From: Paraburkholderia sp. CNPSo 3272
Lineage (GTDB): Bacteria; Pseudomonadota; Gammaproteobacteria; Burkholderiales; Burkholderiaceae
Length of the DNA: 54,375 nucleotides
Assembly (NCBI RefSeq): GCF_024206495.1
Contig: NZ_JAMBPQ010000047.1
Location: 1 to 54,375, forward strand
Direction: 5' to 3'
Position numbers and translations under genes: made by a program. Positions 27,782-36,901 of this stretch are shown piece after piece (within the stretch, counting starts at the first letter, position 1; the number at the start of each line of letters is the position of its first letter). The notes under the pieces were generated by a model. The model was not told where the DNA came from, did not search any database, and saw nothing but the letters and a program-made list of their open reading frames with translations.

Positions 27782-28846
27782 TTATTTCCAGATGCTCAAC
27801 GGCGACATGTACCAGAAGCCGACCACGATCAGCCAGACGATGCACACCGGAATGAACACCTTCCAGCCGAGACGCATGATCTGGTCATAGCGATAGCGCG
27901 GGAACGTCGCGCGGGCCCAGATGAAGACCGACAGCAGGCAGAAGACCTTCAGCACCAGCCAGAACACGCCCGGGATGAAGTCGAGGAACGCGAACGGCGC
28001 GCTCCAGCCGCCAAGGAACAGCACCGAGGCGAGCGCCGAGATCACGATCATGTTGATGTACTCGGCGAGGAAGAACAGCGCGAACGCCATACCCGAGTAA
28101 TCGATCATGTGACCCGCGACGATTTCCGACTCCCCTTCCACCACGTCGAACGGGTGACGGTTCGTTTCGGCAATGCCCGAGATGAAGTAGACGACGAACA
28201 TCGGCAAGAGCGGCAGCCAGTTCCACGAGAGGAACGTGATGCCCCAGTTCGCGAACATGCCGCGCATCTGGCCTTCGACGATCACCGAAAGATTCAGGCT
28301 GCCCGACACCATCAGCACGACGACGAGCGCGAAGCCCATCGAGATTTCGTACGAAACCATCTGCGCCGCGGCGCGCATGGCGCCGAGAAATGCGTACTTC
28401 GAGTTCGACGCCCAGCCCGCCAGGATCACGCCGTAGACGCCGATCGACGAGATCGCCATCGCGTACAGCAGGCCCGCGTTGATGTCGCCGAGCACCGCGC
28501 CCGCCTGGAACGGAATCACCGCCCAGACCGCGAAGGCCGGCACCACCACCATGATCGGCGCGACCATGTAGATCCAGCGGCTTGCCTGCGCAGGCTGAAT
28601 CACTTCCTTGAGCAGCAGCTTCAACACGTCGGCGATCGGCTGCAAGAGACCTGCCGGGCCCACGCGGTTCGGGCCGAGACGCACGTGCATCCAGCCGATC
28701 AGCTTGCGCTCCCAGAGGATCAGGTACGCCACGCACAGCAGGATCACCACCGCGACGACGAGAATGCGCACCAGCGCCCAGACGGTGGGCCATGCCACGC
28801 CGAGCAGCTGGCTGCCGCCTGCATTGATCGTATCGAACAAGCTCAT
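27782..28846 (-). CDS. nuoH: NADH-quinone oxidoreductase subunit H
   Basis: A 354-residue membrane subunit with eight or nine helices that forms the quinone entry chamber with NuoB and NuoD. The signatures RLGPNRVGPAGLLQPIAD and ETNRHPFDVVEGESEIVAG contain the conserved charged residues near the quinone site. It starts directly after the nuoG stop codon with no spacer. Confidence 0.97.
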   Translation of the reverse strand: MSLFDTINAGGSQLLGVAWPTVWALVRILVVAVVILLCVAYLILWERKLIGWMHVRLGPNRVGPAGLLQPIADVLKLLLKEVIQPAQASRWIYMVAPIMVVVPAFAVWAVIPFQAGAVLGDINAGLLYAMAISSIGVYGVILAGWASNSKYAFLGAMRAAAQMVSYEISMGFALVVVLMVSGSLNLSVIVEGQMRGMFANWGITFLSWNWLPLLPMFVVYFISGIAETNRHPFDVVEGESEIVAGHMIDYSGMAFALFFLAEYINMIVISALASVLFLGGWSAPFAFLDFIPGVFWLVLKVFCLLSVFIWARATFPRYRYDQIMRLGWKVFIPVCIVWLIVVGFWYMSPLSIWK

Positions 28847-31180
28847 TTACGCCTTCTCCACCAGCAGTTCACCGAACAGGCTGCCGAGTTGCGCACCGGC
28901 CGGCGTCGCCGCCGACACGCGCACCACCGTCGGCGCAAGATTCGCATCGCGCGTTGCAGGCGCCGTCACCGACAGATCGCCCTGGCGCACGCGCACGGCG
29001 TCGCCTTCCTTCAGGCCGAGCTGGTCGAAGTATGCAGCCGGCAGGCCGATCGCGTTCGCCACGCGGGCAGCCGTGGTGAGCTGCAGCGCTTCGCCGCGGC
29101 GCACGATGTGATCGGCGTGGTAGATCGGCACGTCGGCGATGCGCTCGAAGCGGCCTTCCGCGGCTTTCTCGAGGCTGCCGCGCGCAACCGTGGCGCCGGC
29201 CTTGTTCGACAGACGGCCTTCGAAGCTGCCGTCGCCCATCGCCTTGCGGCGCACTTCTTCGGCGGTGTCGTATTCGAAACCCTTGGCGCCCAGCAGCGTG
29301 CCCAGCACGCGCAGGACCTTCCATGCCGGACGCGTGTCGCCGAGCGGGCGCACGACGCCGTTGAAGGTCTGAGCCGTACCTTCGGCGTTGATGAAGGTGC
29401 CGGACGTTTCCGTGTACGGCGCGATGGGCAGCAGCACGTCTGCGTAGTCGAGGCCCGTCTTGTACGGCGAGAACACGGCGACCATTTCGGCCTGCGCGAG
29501 CGCGGCGCGCGCGGCGGCTGGGTTGGCCGTATCGAATTCCGGCTCGACGTTCAGGAACAGATAGCCCTTGCGCGGCTGCTCGAACGCTTCGCGTGCGTTC
29601 AGGCCGTCGCGGCCCGGCAGTGCGCCGGCGATATGCGCGCCGACCGTGTTGGCCGCTTCCGTGAGAAAGCCAAGCGTCGCGCCCGTCGTTTCGGCGATGA
29701 ACTGCGCGGCGGCGTGCAGGCGCGAGAATTCCGGGTGCTGGACCGCGGCGTTGCCGAGCAGCACGTAGCGGCGCTCGCCGTTCGCAAGCGACGCGGCAAC
29801 CTGCTTCGCGGCTTGCGTGGCCTGTGCGCCCGCGAAACCTTCCGGCACCGCGACGCCCTTCGCTTCGGCGACAGCCGCTGCGATCGAAGCGAGTTCGTCG
29901 AGCCATGCCGAGGGCGCGGCGACGATGCGCTGCGCGTTGGGGATCAGCGAGCCGTCAGCGGTGGCCTGCAGGAAGCTGACCTGCGCCCCTCCCTTCGCAG
30001 CCTGGCGCAGACGCGCGGCGAACAGCGCGTGGTCGCGGCGCAGGAACGAGCCGATCACGAATGCCGAATCGGCATACGAGAGTTCGGCTATCGTCGTGCC
30101 GAGCCACGGCGCGCCTTCGAGCGGCGCCGAGAAGTCGCTCTGGCGCAGACGGAAGTCGACGTTCGGCGTGCCGATCGCGTCTGCGAACTGCTTGGCGAGA
30201 TAGAGTTCTTCGAGGGTGCTGTGCGGGCTCGCGAGCAGCGCGAGCTGGTTTTCGCCGTGCTCGTCGCAAATGCCCTTGATGCCCTTCACGACGTATTCGA
30301 GCGCGGTCTGCCAGTCGGTCTCGACCCACTCGCCGCCCTGCTTGATCATCGGGCGCGTGAGACGGTCTTCGCTGTTCAGGCCTTCGTACGAGAAGCGGTC
30401 CTTGTCCGAGATCCAGCATTCGTTGATGGATTCGTTCTCGAACGGCAGCACGCGCATCACGCGGTTGTTCTTCACCTGCACGACGAGGTTCGCACCCGTT
30501 GCGTCGTGCGGGCTCACCGACTTGCGGCGCGACAGTTCCCACGTCCGCGCCGAGAAGCGGAACGGCTTGCTCGTGAGCGCGCCGACCGGGCACAGGTCGA
30601 TCATGTTGCCCGAGAGTTCCGAGTCGACCGTCTTGCCGACGAACGAGGTGATTTCCGAGTGCTCGCCGCGGCCGAGCATGCCGAGCTCCATCACGCCGGC
30701 GATTTCGTCGCCGAAGCGCACGCAGCGCGTGCAGTGGATGCAGCGCGACATCTCTTCCATCGAGATGAGCGGACCGACGTTCTTGTGGAACACCACGCGC
30801 TTTTCTTCGCTGTAGCGCGAGGCGGACTTGCCGTAACCGACGGCCAGGTCCTGAAGCTGGCATTCGCCGCCCTGATCGCAGATCGGGCAGTCGAGCGGGT
30901 GGTTGATCAGCAGGAATTCCATCACGGCTTGCTGACCCTGCACGGCCTTGTCCGACATGGTGCGCACGACCATGCCTTGCGACACCGGCGTCGCGCACGC
31001 GGGCACGGCCTTCGGCATCTTCTCGACATCGACGAGACACATCCGGCAGTTGGCCGCGATGGAGAGCTTCTTGTGATAGCAGAAGTGCGGGATGTACGTG
31101 TCCACGCGCTGAGCAGCCTGGATCACCATGCTGCCCTCGGGCACCTGCACCTTCTTGCCGTCTATTTCAAGTTCAACCAT
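28847..31180 (-). CDS. nuoG: NADH-quinone oxidoreductase subunit G
   Basis: A 777-residue iron-sulfur subunit. The N-terminal 2Fe-2S ferredoxin domain (NCRMCLVD, CATPVSQG) is followed by the CPICDQGGECQLQDLA and CIHCTRCVRF motifs for [4Fe-4S] clusters. A molybdopterin-oxidoreductase-like domain without cofactor occupies the rest, and a beta-barrel end finishes the chain (LKEGDAVRVRQGDLSV). Length fits the beta-proteobacterial form. It lies 113 bases after nuoF. Confidence 0.96.
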   Translation of the reverse strand: MVELEIDGKKVQVPEGSMVIQAAQRVDTYIPHFCYHKKLSIAANCRMCLVDVEKMPKAVPACATPVSQGMVVRTMSDKAVQGQQAVMEFLLINHPLDCPICDQGGECQLQDLAVGYGKSASRYSEEKRVVFHKNVGPLISMEEMSRCIHCTRCVRFGDEIAGVMELGMLGRGEHSEITSFVGKTVDSELSGNMIDLCPVGALTSKPFRFSARTWELSRRKSVSPHDATGANLVVQVKNNRVMRVLPFENESINECWISDKDRFSYEGLNSEDRLTRPMIKQGGEWVETDWQTALEYVVKGIKGICDEHGENQLALLASPHSTLEELYLAKQFADAIGTPNVDFRLRQSDFSAPLEGAPWLGTTIAELSYADSAFVIGSFLRRDHALFAARLRQAAKGGAQVSFLQATADGSLIPNAQRIVAAPSAWLDELASIAAAVAEAKGVAVPEGFAGAQATQAAKQVAASLANGERRYVLLGNAAVQHPEFSRLHAAAQFIAETTGATLGFLTEAANTVGAHIAGALPGRDGLNAREAFEQPRKGYLFLNVEPEFDTANPAAARAALAQAEMVAVFSPYKTGLDYADVLLPIAPYTETSGTFINAEGTAQTFNGVVRPLGDTRPAWKVLRVLGTLLGAKGFEYDTAEEVRRKAMGDGSFEGRLSNKAGATVARGSLEKAAEGRFERIADVPIYHADHIVRRGEALQLTTAARVANAIGLPAAYFDQLGLKEGDAVRVRQGDLSVTAPATRDANLAPTVVRVSAATPAGAQLGSLFGELLVEKA

Positions 31181-31293
31181 GATGGTTAATCGTCCCTAAC
31201 CTGTTACCGCTCAATTTCACAGCGGCATTCCCCGTCACTGCGCCGTTGCGTCGTGCTACGCGGTTCGCGCACAACATGCTGTCTCTTCGCCTG

Positions 31294-32622
31294 TCAGGCG
31301 GCCACCGTTTCCGAGGCCGCGTGCGAGCCGGCATGACCGCCGACGAGACAACGCTTGTTGTGCACGTGATATTCGAATTCGTCCCAATAATGCTTGAGCA
31401 TGCCGCGCACAGGCATGGCCGCCGCGTCGCCGAGCGCGCAGATCGTGCGGCCCATGATGTTGCCCGCCACCGAGTTCAGCAGGTCCAGGTCTTCCTGGCG
31501 GCCTTCGCCGTGCTCGATGCGGTTCACCACGCGATACAGCCAGCCCGTGCCTTCGCGGCACGGCGTGCACTGGCCGCACGACTCTTCGTAATAGAAGTAC
31601 GAGAGGCGCAGCAGCGAGCGCACCATGCAGCGCGTTTCGTCCATGACGATGACGGCGCCCGAGCCGAGCATCGAGCCCTGCTTGGCGATGGAGTCATAGT
31701 CCATGTCCGTCTGCATCATCAGGTCGCCCGGAATGACCGGCGCCGACGAGCCGCCCGGAATCACGGCCTTGAGTTTCTTGCCGCCGCGCATGCCGCCGGC
31801 CAGCTCCATGAGCGTCGCGAACGGGGTGCCGAGCGGGATCTCGTAGTTGCCCGGACGCTCCACGTCGCCCGAGATCGAGAAGATCTTCGTGCCGCCGTTG
31901 TTCGGCTTGCCGAGTTCCATGTACGTCTGCGGACCCACGCTCAGCAGGAACGGGACGGCTGCGAAGGTCTCGGTGTTGTTGATCGTGGTGGGCTTGCCGT
32001 ACACGCCGAAGCTCGCCGGGAAAGGCGGCTTGAAGCGCGGCTGGCCCTTCTTGCCTTCGAGCGACTCGAGCAGCGCGGTTTCCTCGCCGCAGATGTACGC
32101 GCCATAGCCATGGTGCGCGTGCAGCTGGAACGAGAAGTCCGTGCCGAGAATGTTGTCGCCGAGATAGCCCGCCTGGCGCGCTTCTTCCAGCGCAGCCTCG
32201 AAGCGGCGATACACCTCAAAAATCTCGCCGTGGATGTAGTTGTAGCCCACGGTGATGCCCATCGCGTACGCGCCGATGGCCATGCCTTCGATCACGCTAT
32301 GCGGATTCCAGCGCAGGATGTCGCGGTCCTTGAACGTGCCAGGCTCGCCCTCGTCCGAGTTGCAGACGAGATACTTCTGCCCCGGGAACTGACGCGGCAT
32401 GAAGCTCCACTTCAGGCCGGTCGGGAAGCCCGCGCCGCCGCGGCCGCGCAGACCGCTCGCCTTCACGTCGGCGATCACCTGCTCGGGCGGAATTTTTTCT
32501 TCGAGAATACGGCGCAGCTGCTTGTAGCCGCCGCGCGCAACGTAGTCTTCGAGATGCCAGTTCTCGCCATTGAGGCCCGCGAGAATCAGCGGTTTGATGT
32601 GACGGTCGTGCAACGAAGTCAT
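31294..32622 (-). CDS. nuoF: NADH-quinone oxidoreductase subunit F
   Basis: A 442-residue NADH-oxidising subunit. GLRGRGGAGFPTGLKW and CNSDEGEPGTFKDR bind FMN and NADH, and ESCGQCTPCREG plus a later cysteine hold the [4Fe-4S] cluster N3. ATG 32622 overlaps the nuoE stop (ATGA), which rules out the longer upstream extension of the frame and indicates translational coupling with nuoE. Confidence 0.97.
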   Translation of the reverse strand: MTSLHDRHIKPLILAGLNGENWHLEDYVARGGYKQLRRILEEKIPPEQVIADVKASGLRGRGGAGFPTGLKWSFMPRQFPGQKYLVCNSDEGEPGTFKDRDILRWNPHSVIEGMAIGAYAMGITVGYNYIHGEIFEVYRRFEAALEEARQAGYLGDNILGTDFSFQLHAHHGYGAYICGEETALLESLEGKKGQPRFKPPFPASFGVYGKPTTINNTETFAAVPFLLSVGPQTYMELGKPNNGGTKIFSISGDVERPGNYEIPLGTPFATLMELAGGMRGGKKLKAVIPGGSSAPVIPGDLMMQTDMDYDSIAKQGSMLGSGAVIVMDETRCMVRSLLRLSYFYYEESCGQCTPCREGTGWLYRVVNRIEHGEGRQEDLDLLNSVAGNIMGRTICALGDAAAMPVRGMLKHYWDEFEYHVHNKRCLVGGHAGSHAASETVAA

Positions 32623-33104
32623 TTCGAAAGCTCCTCGAGCAGCTGGTCGATCTTCTCGCGGCTCATGAAGCTGCACATGCGGTGATTGTTCACGAGCATC
32701 ACCGGTGCATCGCCGCACGCCCCCATGCACTCACCTTCTTTCAGGGTGAACTTGCCGTCGGGCGTGGTTTCGCCGAAGTCGATTCCGAGCTTCTGCTTCA
32801 GGTATTCGGCTGCGCTCTCCGAGCCGCCTTCCGGGCCGAGCTGGCACGGCAGATTCGTGCAGAGCGTGATCTTGTGCTTGCCGACCGGCCTCGTCTCGAA
32901 CATCGTGTAGAACGTGGCGACTTCCTGCACCGCGACAGGCGGCATGCCGATGTAATCGGCCACGTACTGCATGATTTCGGGAGACAGCCAGCCATGCTCT
33001 TCCTGAGCAACGGCCAAAGCCGCCATCACGGCGGACTGTCGCTGATCGGCGGGGTACTTCGTCAACGCGCGATCGATTTCTTTCAGGCCTTCAGCTGAGA
33101 TCAT
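32619..33104 (-). CDS. nuoE: NADH-quinone oxidoreductase subunit E
   Basis: A 161-residue thioredoxin-fold subunit binding the 2Fe-2S cluster N1a through CTNLPC and CMGACGDAP. It stabilises NuoF. I set the start at ATG 33104 (MISAEGLKEIDRA), as in relatives; an in-frame TTG seven codons earlier would lengthen it but has no well-spaced ribosome site. Between it and nuoD there are 129 bases without a gene. Confidence 0.95.
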   Translation of the reverse strand: MISAEGLKEIDRALTKYPADQRQSAVMAALAVAQEEHGWLSPEIMQYVADYIGMPPVAVQEVATFYTMFETRPVGKHKITLCTNLPCQLGPEGGSESAAEYLKQKLGIDFGETTPDGKFTLKEGECMGACGDAPVMLVNNHRMCSFMSREKIDQLLEELSK

Positions 33105-33233
33105 TTTCAGACACGACTCTTTCAATTCCTACCGAACGAAAACCTGCCGCGCGTTCTCATACATTCGCTGCGACAGACGTGGCGTTCCATGCTGCGTGCG
33201 CCCGGGACCGGGCGCACCTTACTGCACGCCGCC

Positions 33234-34487
33234 TTAGCGGTCGATTTCACCGAACACGATGTCCTGCGTGCCGATGATCGTGACCGCGTCGGCAATCATG
33301 TGCCCGCGCGCCATTTCATCGAGCGCGGCCAGGTGGGCATAACCTGGCGCACGGATCTTCAGACGATACGGCTTGTTCGCGCCATCTGACACCAGGTAGA
33401 TGCCGAATTCACCCTTCGGATGTTCGACGGCAGCGTAAGCCTCGCCTTCGGGCACGTGGAAGCCTTCTGTGAAGAGCTTGAAGTGGTGAATCAGCTCTTC
33501 CATGTTCGACTTCATGTTCACGCGCGAGGGCGGCGCAACCTTGTGATTGTCGACCATCACGGGGCCGGGATTCTTGCGCAGCCACTCAATGCACTGTTTC
33601 GCGATGCGGGTGGACTGGCGCATTTCTTCGACGCGCACGAGATAGCGGTCGTAGCAGTCGCCGTTCACGCCCACCGGAATGTCGAAATCCATCTGGTCGT
33701 AGACTTCGTACGGCTGCTTCTTGCGCAGGTCCCACTCGATGCCCGAACCGCGCAGCATCGCGCCCGTGAGGCCAAGCTGCATGGCACGCTCGGGGCTCAC
33801 CACACCGATGCCGACCAGACGTTGCTTCCAGATACGGTTGTCGGTGAGGAGCGTTTCGTACTCGTCGACGCAACCCGGGAAGCGCGTGAAGAAGTCGTCG
33901 ATGAAGTCCAGCACCGAGCCCTGGCGCGCCTCGTTCATGCGGGCGAGCGCCTTCTCGTTGTGAATCTTCGACGCCTTGTATTGCGGCATTGCGTCAGGCA
34001 GATCGCGATACACGCCGCCCGGACGGTAATAAGCCGCGTGCATGCGTGCACCCGAGACCGCCTCGTAGACGTCCATCAGGTCTTCGCGCTCGCGGAACGC
34101 ATAGAGGAACACCGCCATCGCGCCGACGTCGAGTGCGTGCGAGCCGATCCACATGAGGTGGTTCAGCACGCGCGTGACTTCGTCGAACAGCACGCGGATG
34201 TACTTCGCGCGGATCGGCACTTCAATGCCGAGCAGCTTTTCGATGGCGAGCACATAGCCGTGCTCGTTGACCATCATCGACACGTAGTCGAGACGGTCCA
34301 TGTACGGCACCGACTGAATGAACGTCTTGCTCTCCGCGAGCTTTTCGGTCGCGCGATGCAGCAGGCCGATGTGCGGATCGGCGCGCTGGATCACTTCGCC
34401 GTCGAGCTCGAGCACGAGGCGCAGCACACCGTGCGCTGCCGGGTGCTGCGGGCCGAAGTTGAGCGTGTAGTTCTTGATCTCTGACAT
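33234..34487 (-). CDS. nuoD: NADH-quinone oxidoreductase subunit D
   Basis: A 417-residue subunit of the quinone-reducing module, related to the large subunit of NiFe hydrogenases but lacking the metal site. The quinone-site loop GPQHPAAHGVLRL is at the N-terminus, and DIPVGVNGDCYDRYLVRVEEM is the usual internal signature. It is separate from nuoC, unlike the fused nuoCD of E. coli. Nine bases separate the two genes. Confidence 0.97.
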   Translation of the reverse strand: MSEIKNYTLNFGPQHPAAHGVLRLVLELDGEVIQRADPHIGLLHRATEKLAESKTFIQSVPYMDRLDYVSMMVNEHGYVLAIEKLLGIEVPIRAKYIRVLFDEVTRVLNHLMWIGSHALDVGAMAVFLYAFREREDLMDVYEAVSGARMHAAYYRPGGVYRDLPDAMPQYKASKIHNEKALARMNEARQGSVLDFIDDFFTRFPGCVDEYETLLTDNRIWKQRLVGIGVVSPERAMQLGLTGAMLRGSGIEWDLRKKQPYEVYDQMDFDIPVGVNGDCYDRYLVRVEEMRQSTRIAKQCIEWLRKNPGPVMVDNHKVAPPSRVNMKSNMEELIHHFKLFTEGFHVPEGEAYAAVEHPKGEFGIYLVSDGANKPYRLKIRAPGYAHLAALDEMARGHMIADAVTIIGTQDIVFGEIDR

Positions 34488-34496
34488 GCGACCCTC

Positions 34497-35102
34497 TTAG
34501 TGTTTCTTCAGACCGCCGTAGCGATCTTCGCGGATCACACGCGGCGTGATCTCGCGCGGCTCGATCGTGACGGGCTGGTAGACCACGCGCTTCTGCTCCG
34601 GGTCGTAACGCATTTCGACATAGCCCGAAACCGGGAAGTCCTTGCGGAACGGATGGCCGATGAAACCGTAGTCGGTCAGGATGCGGCGCAGGTCGGGGTG
34701 GCCTTCGAAGACGATGCCGAACAGGTCGAACGCCTCGCGCTCGTACCAGTTGGCCGAATTCCAGATCTCGACGAGCGAGGGCACGATAGGCACTTCGTCG
34801 TCCGGCGCGAACACGCGCAGACGCACGCGCCAGTTGTTCGCGAGCGACAGCAGATGCGACACCGCGGCGAAGCGCGGGCCTTCCCAGGCGCCGTCGCCGA
34901 AGGTCTGGTAGTCGACGCCGCACAGGTCGACCAGTTGCTCGAAGCGCAGCGAGGGATTGTCGCGCAGCTCCTTGGCCACCGCGAGGGACTCGCCCGCCTT
35001 GACGACCAGCGTCAGCTCGCCGAGCGCCTCGGTGAGGCTGACGATGCGCGCGCCGAGGGCCGCTTCGAGGTTCGCTTTCAGGGTCTCGAGTTTGCTTGCC
35101 AT
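34497..35102 (-). CDS. nuoC: NADH-quinone oxidoreductase subunit C
   Basis: A 201-residue 30-kDa-type subunit. WYEREAFDLFGIVFEGHPDLRRIL is the family signature, and the C-terminal tail ends with a conserved YGGLKKH-like segment. It supports NuoD in the connecting arm. It lies 22 bases after nuoB. Confidence 0.97.
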   Translation of the reverse strand: MASKLETLKANLEAALGARIVSLTEALGELTLVVKAGESLAVAKELRDNPSLRFEQLVDLCGVDYQTFGDGAWEGPRFAAVSHLLSLANNWRVRLRVFAPDDEVPIVPSLVEIWNSANWYEREAFDLFGIVFEGHPDLRRILTDYGFIGHPFRKDFPVSGYVEMRYDPEQKRVVYQPVTIEPREITPRVIREDRYGGLKKH

Positions 35103-35124
35103 ATTGTGGGGAGGCTCGCGGCCT

Positions 35125-35604
35125 TTATTGACGGGCGATGGTGCTGGTGCGGCGAATCTTCGCCTGCAACTGGATCACCCCGTAGACCAGGGCTTCCGCT
35201 GTCGGCGGGCATCCCGGCACATAGACGTCGACCGGCACGATGCGATCACAACCGCGCACGACCGAATACGAATAGTGGTAGTAGCCGCCGCCGTTGGCGC
35301 ACGACCCCATCGAAATGACCCAGCGCGGCTCGGCCATCTGGTCGTAGACCTTGCGCAGCGCCGGCGCCATCTTGTTGCAGAGCGTGCCGGCGACGATCAT
35401 GACGTCCGACTGACGCGGGCTCGGACGGAACACCACGCCGAAACGGTCAAGGTCATAACGGGCCGCGCCCGCGTGCATCATCTCGACCGCGCAACACGCC
35501 AGACCGAACGTCATCGGCCACAGCGAGCCAGTGCGCGTCCAGTTGATCAGCTTGTCAGCCGTGGTGGTGACAAACCCTTCCTTCAAGACCCCTTCGATAC
35601 TCAT
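35125..35604 (-). CDS. nuoB: NADH-quinone oxidoreductase subunit B
   Basis: A 159-residue subunit holding the terminal cluster N2, which reduces quinone. The cysteines are visible in LACCAVEMM (tandem Cys pair), SCANGGGYYHYSY and VPGCPPTAEAL. It lies 72 bases after nuoA. Confidence 0.97.
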   Translation of the reverse strand: MSIEGVLKEGFVTTTADKLINWTRTGSLWPMTFGLACCAVEMMHAGAARYDLDRFGVVFRPSPRQSDVMIVAGTLCNKMAPALRKVYDQMAEPRWVISMGSCANGGGYYHYSYSVVRGCDRIVPVDVYVPGCPPTAEALVYGVIQLQAKIRRTSTIARQ

Positions 35605-35676
35605 GTGCTTTCCACTCCAGACGGACAGCCCACAGTTTCACCGCAGTGCCGCCCATGCAATCCGGCGATTAACCCA

Positions 35677-36036
35677 TTATTCCCAGTCGAGACCACCCTT
35701 CTTCCAGATGTAGGCAAAGCCCAGCAGGAATTCGAGCAGAAACAGCATCATCGACAGGAAGCCCGGCCACCCGATGTCGCGCAGGGCCACGCCCCACGGA
35801 AACAGGAACGCCGTTTCGAGGTCGAAGATGATGAAGAGGATGGCGACCAGGTAGTAGCGTACGTCGAACTTCATGCGGGCGTCTTCGAAGGCTTCGAAGC
35901 CGCACTCGTACGGCGAATTTTTTTCGCTGTCTGGCCGGTTGGGACCGAGGACCTTGCCGATTGTCACTAGCGCTATGCCCAGACCAACACCCACGAGGAG
36001 GAACAGAAGGACGGGGAAATAGGCAGCGAGGTTCAA
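35677..36036 (-). CDS. nuoA: NADH-quinone oxidoreductase subunit A
   Basis: A 119-residue membrane subunit with three helices. The loop NSPYECGFEAFEDARMKFDVRYYLVAI, with its conserved cysteine, is diagnostic. The start is a TTG at 36036, supported by GAGGA five bases upstream; no ATG in frame would keep the conserved N-terminus. It is the first gene of the nuoABCDEFGHIJKLMN operon, set off from the upstream tRNA gene by a terminator, so the nuo promoter should lie in 36037-36150. I see no strong sigma-70 match there. Confidence 0.95.
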   Translation of the reverse strand: MNLAAYFPVLLFLLVGVGLGIALVTIGKVLGPNRPDSEKNSPYECGFEAFEDARMKFDVRYYLVAILFIIFDLETAFLFPWGVALRDIGWPGFLSMMLFLLEFLLGFAYIWKKGGLDWE

Positions 36037-36149
36037 GGCTATCCTCTATATCGGTTGGTTCTGAGGTTCCGCTGGAACTTGCACCGCTCCGCGGGAATCA
36101 CTTCACGTACTTCGCGCTGCGAACAGAAGACGAACACGACGTAAGAAGC

Positions 36150-36191
36150 AAAAATGCCAGCCGAAGCTGAAGCAAGCGGCTGGCATTTTTT
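36150..36191. terminator. terminator between tRNA-Leu and nuoA
   Basis: A perfect 14-base arm pair AAAAATGCCAGCCG / CGGCTGGCATTTTT with a 13-base loop. It lies just downstream of the tRNA gene on the minus strand and would end the secG/tRNA transcript before nuoA. T-runs exist in both directions. Confidence 0.88.
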
Positions 36192-36200
36192 AGATAACAT

Positions 36201-36285
36201 TGGTGCCGACGGCGAGACTCGAACTCGCACAGCTTTCGCCACTACCCCCTCAAGATAGCGTGTCTACCAATTTCACCACGTCGGC
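36201..36285 (-). tRNA. tRNA-Leu(GAG)
   Basis: An 85-base cloverleaf including an encoded CCA. Acceptor stem GCCGACG / CGTCGGC, D-arm with GGTAGACACG, anticodon stem CTATC / GGTAG with loop TTGAGGG (anticodon GAG, reading CUC and CUU), a long variable arm as in class II tRNAs, and T-loop GTTCGAGTC. It sits between secG and nuoA on the same strand. Confidence 0.95.
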
Positions 36286-36395
36286 ACTACATGCAATCCG
36301 GGACAACAAAATCTTGCAACCCGCGAATCGCTTCAAGACTTAGATTCTAACTTGTTTCCGTTCGTTGTTCAACGCACAAAACAGGTTTTTCAAAC

Positions 36396-36800
36396 TTATT
36401 TCGGAACGTCGTTGCCAGGTTGCGAGGCTGCTGCAGCCGGCGAAGCCGCCGCCGGAGCGGATGCGCCAGGAGCAGGTGCAACCGGCGCCGAAGCAGCCGG
36501 CGCCGAGGCTACGACCGGGGCTGGAACCGAAGCGCCAAGCACGCCCGCCGAAGGCTTCGCATGATACGACCCCAGGTAGGTTAACGCAAGGGTGGAGCAG
36601 AAAAACACCGTTGCGAGAACTGCGGTAGTACGCGAAAGGAAGTTCGCGGAACCGCTCGCGCCGAACAGGCTGCCCGACGCACCGCTGCCGAATGCGGCGC
36701 CCATGTCCGCGCCTTTGCCGTGCTGCAGCAAGACGAGGCCGATCACCCCGAGTGCCGACAGAAGCTGGACGACGATAATCAACGTTTTCAAATACAGCAT
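36396..36800 (-). CDS. secG: preprotein translocase subunit SecG
   Basis: A 134-residue SecG. Two transmembrane segments flank the conserved loop LLQHGKGADMGAAFGSG, and FLSRTTAVLATVFF forms the second helix. It joins SecYE to speed protein export. The C-terminal 45 residues are an Ala/Pro/Ser-rich extension typical of Burkholderia. ATG 36800 follows AGGTGAG; a GTG three codons earlier is possible. It lies 101 bases downstream of tpiA. Confidence 0.95.
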   Translation of the reverse strand: MLYLKTLIIVVQLLSALGVIGLVLLQHGKGADMGAAFGSGASGSLFGASGSANFLSRTTAVLATVFFCSTLALTYLGSYHAKPSAGVLGASVPAPVVASAPAASAPVAPAPGASAPAAASPAAAASQPGNDVPK

Positions 36801-36901
36801 CACACTCACCTGAGTCCTGGTTGAACGCCCGCCCCTCCCGGAGCAGACGCATAAGCAGCCCGCACGACGCGTTTTAGTTCGAATGCTTCGTGCGCAAGCC
36901 T

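Noticed and set aside
27140..31189. A 1349-codon open frame on the plus strand opposite nuoI, nuoH and nuoG
   Set aside because: It mirrors real genes with strong family motifs on the other strand. Its product is Arg/His/Ala-rich without any recognisable domain, as expected for antisense frames in GC-rich DNA.
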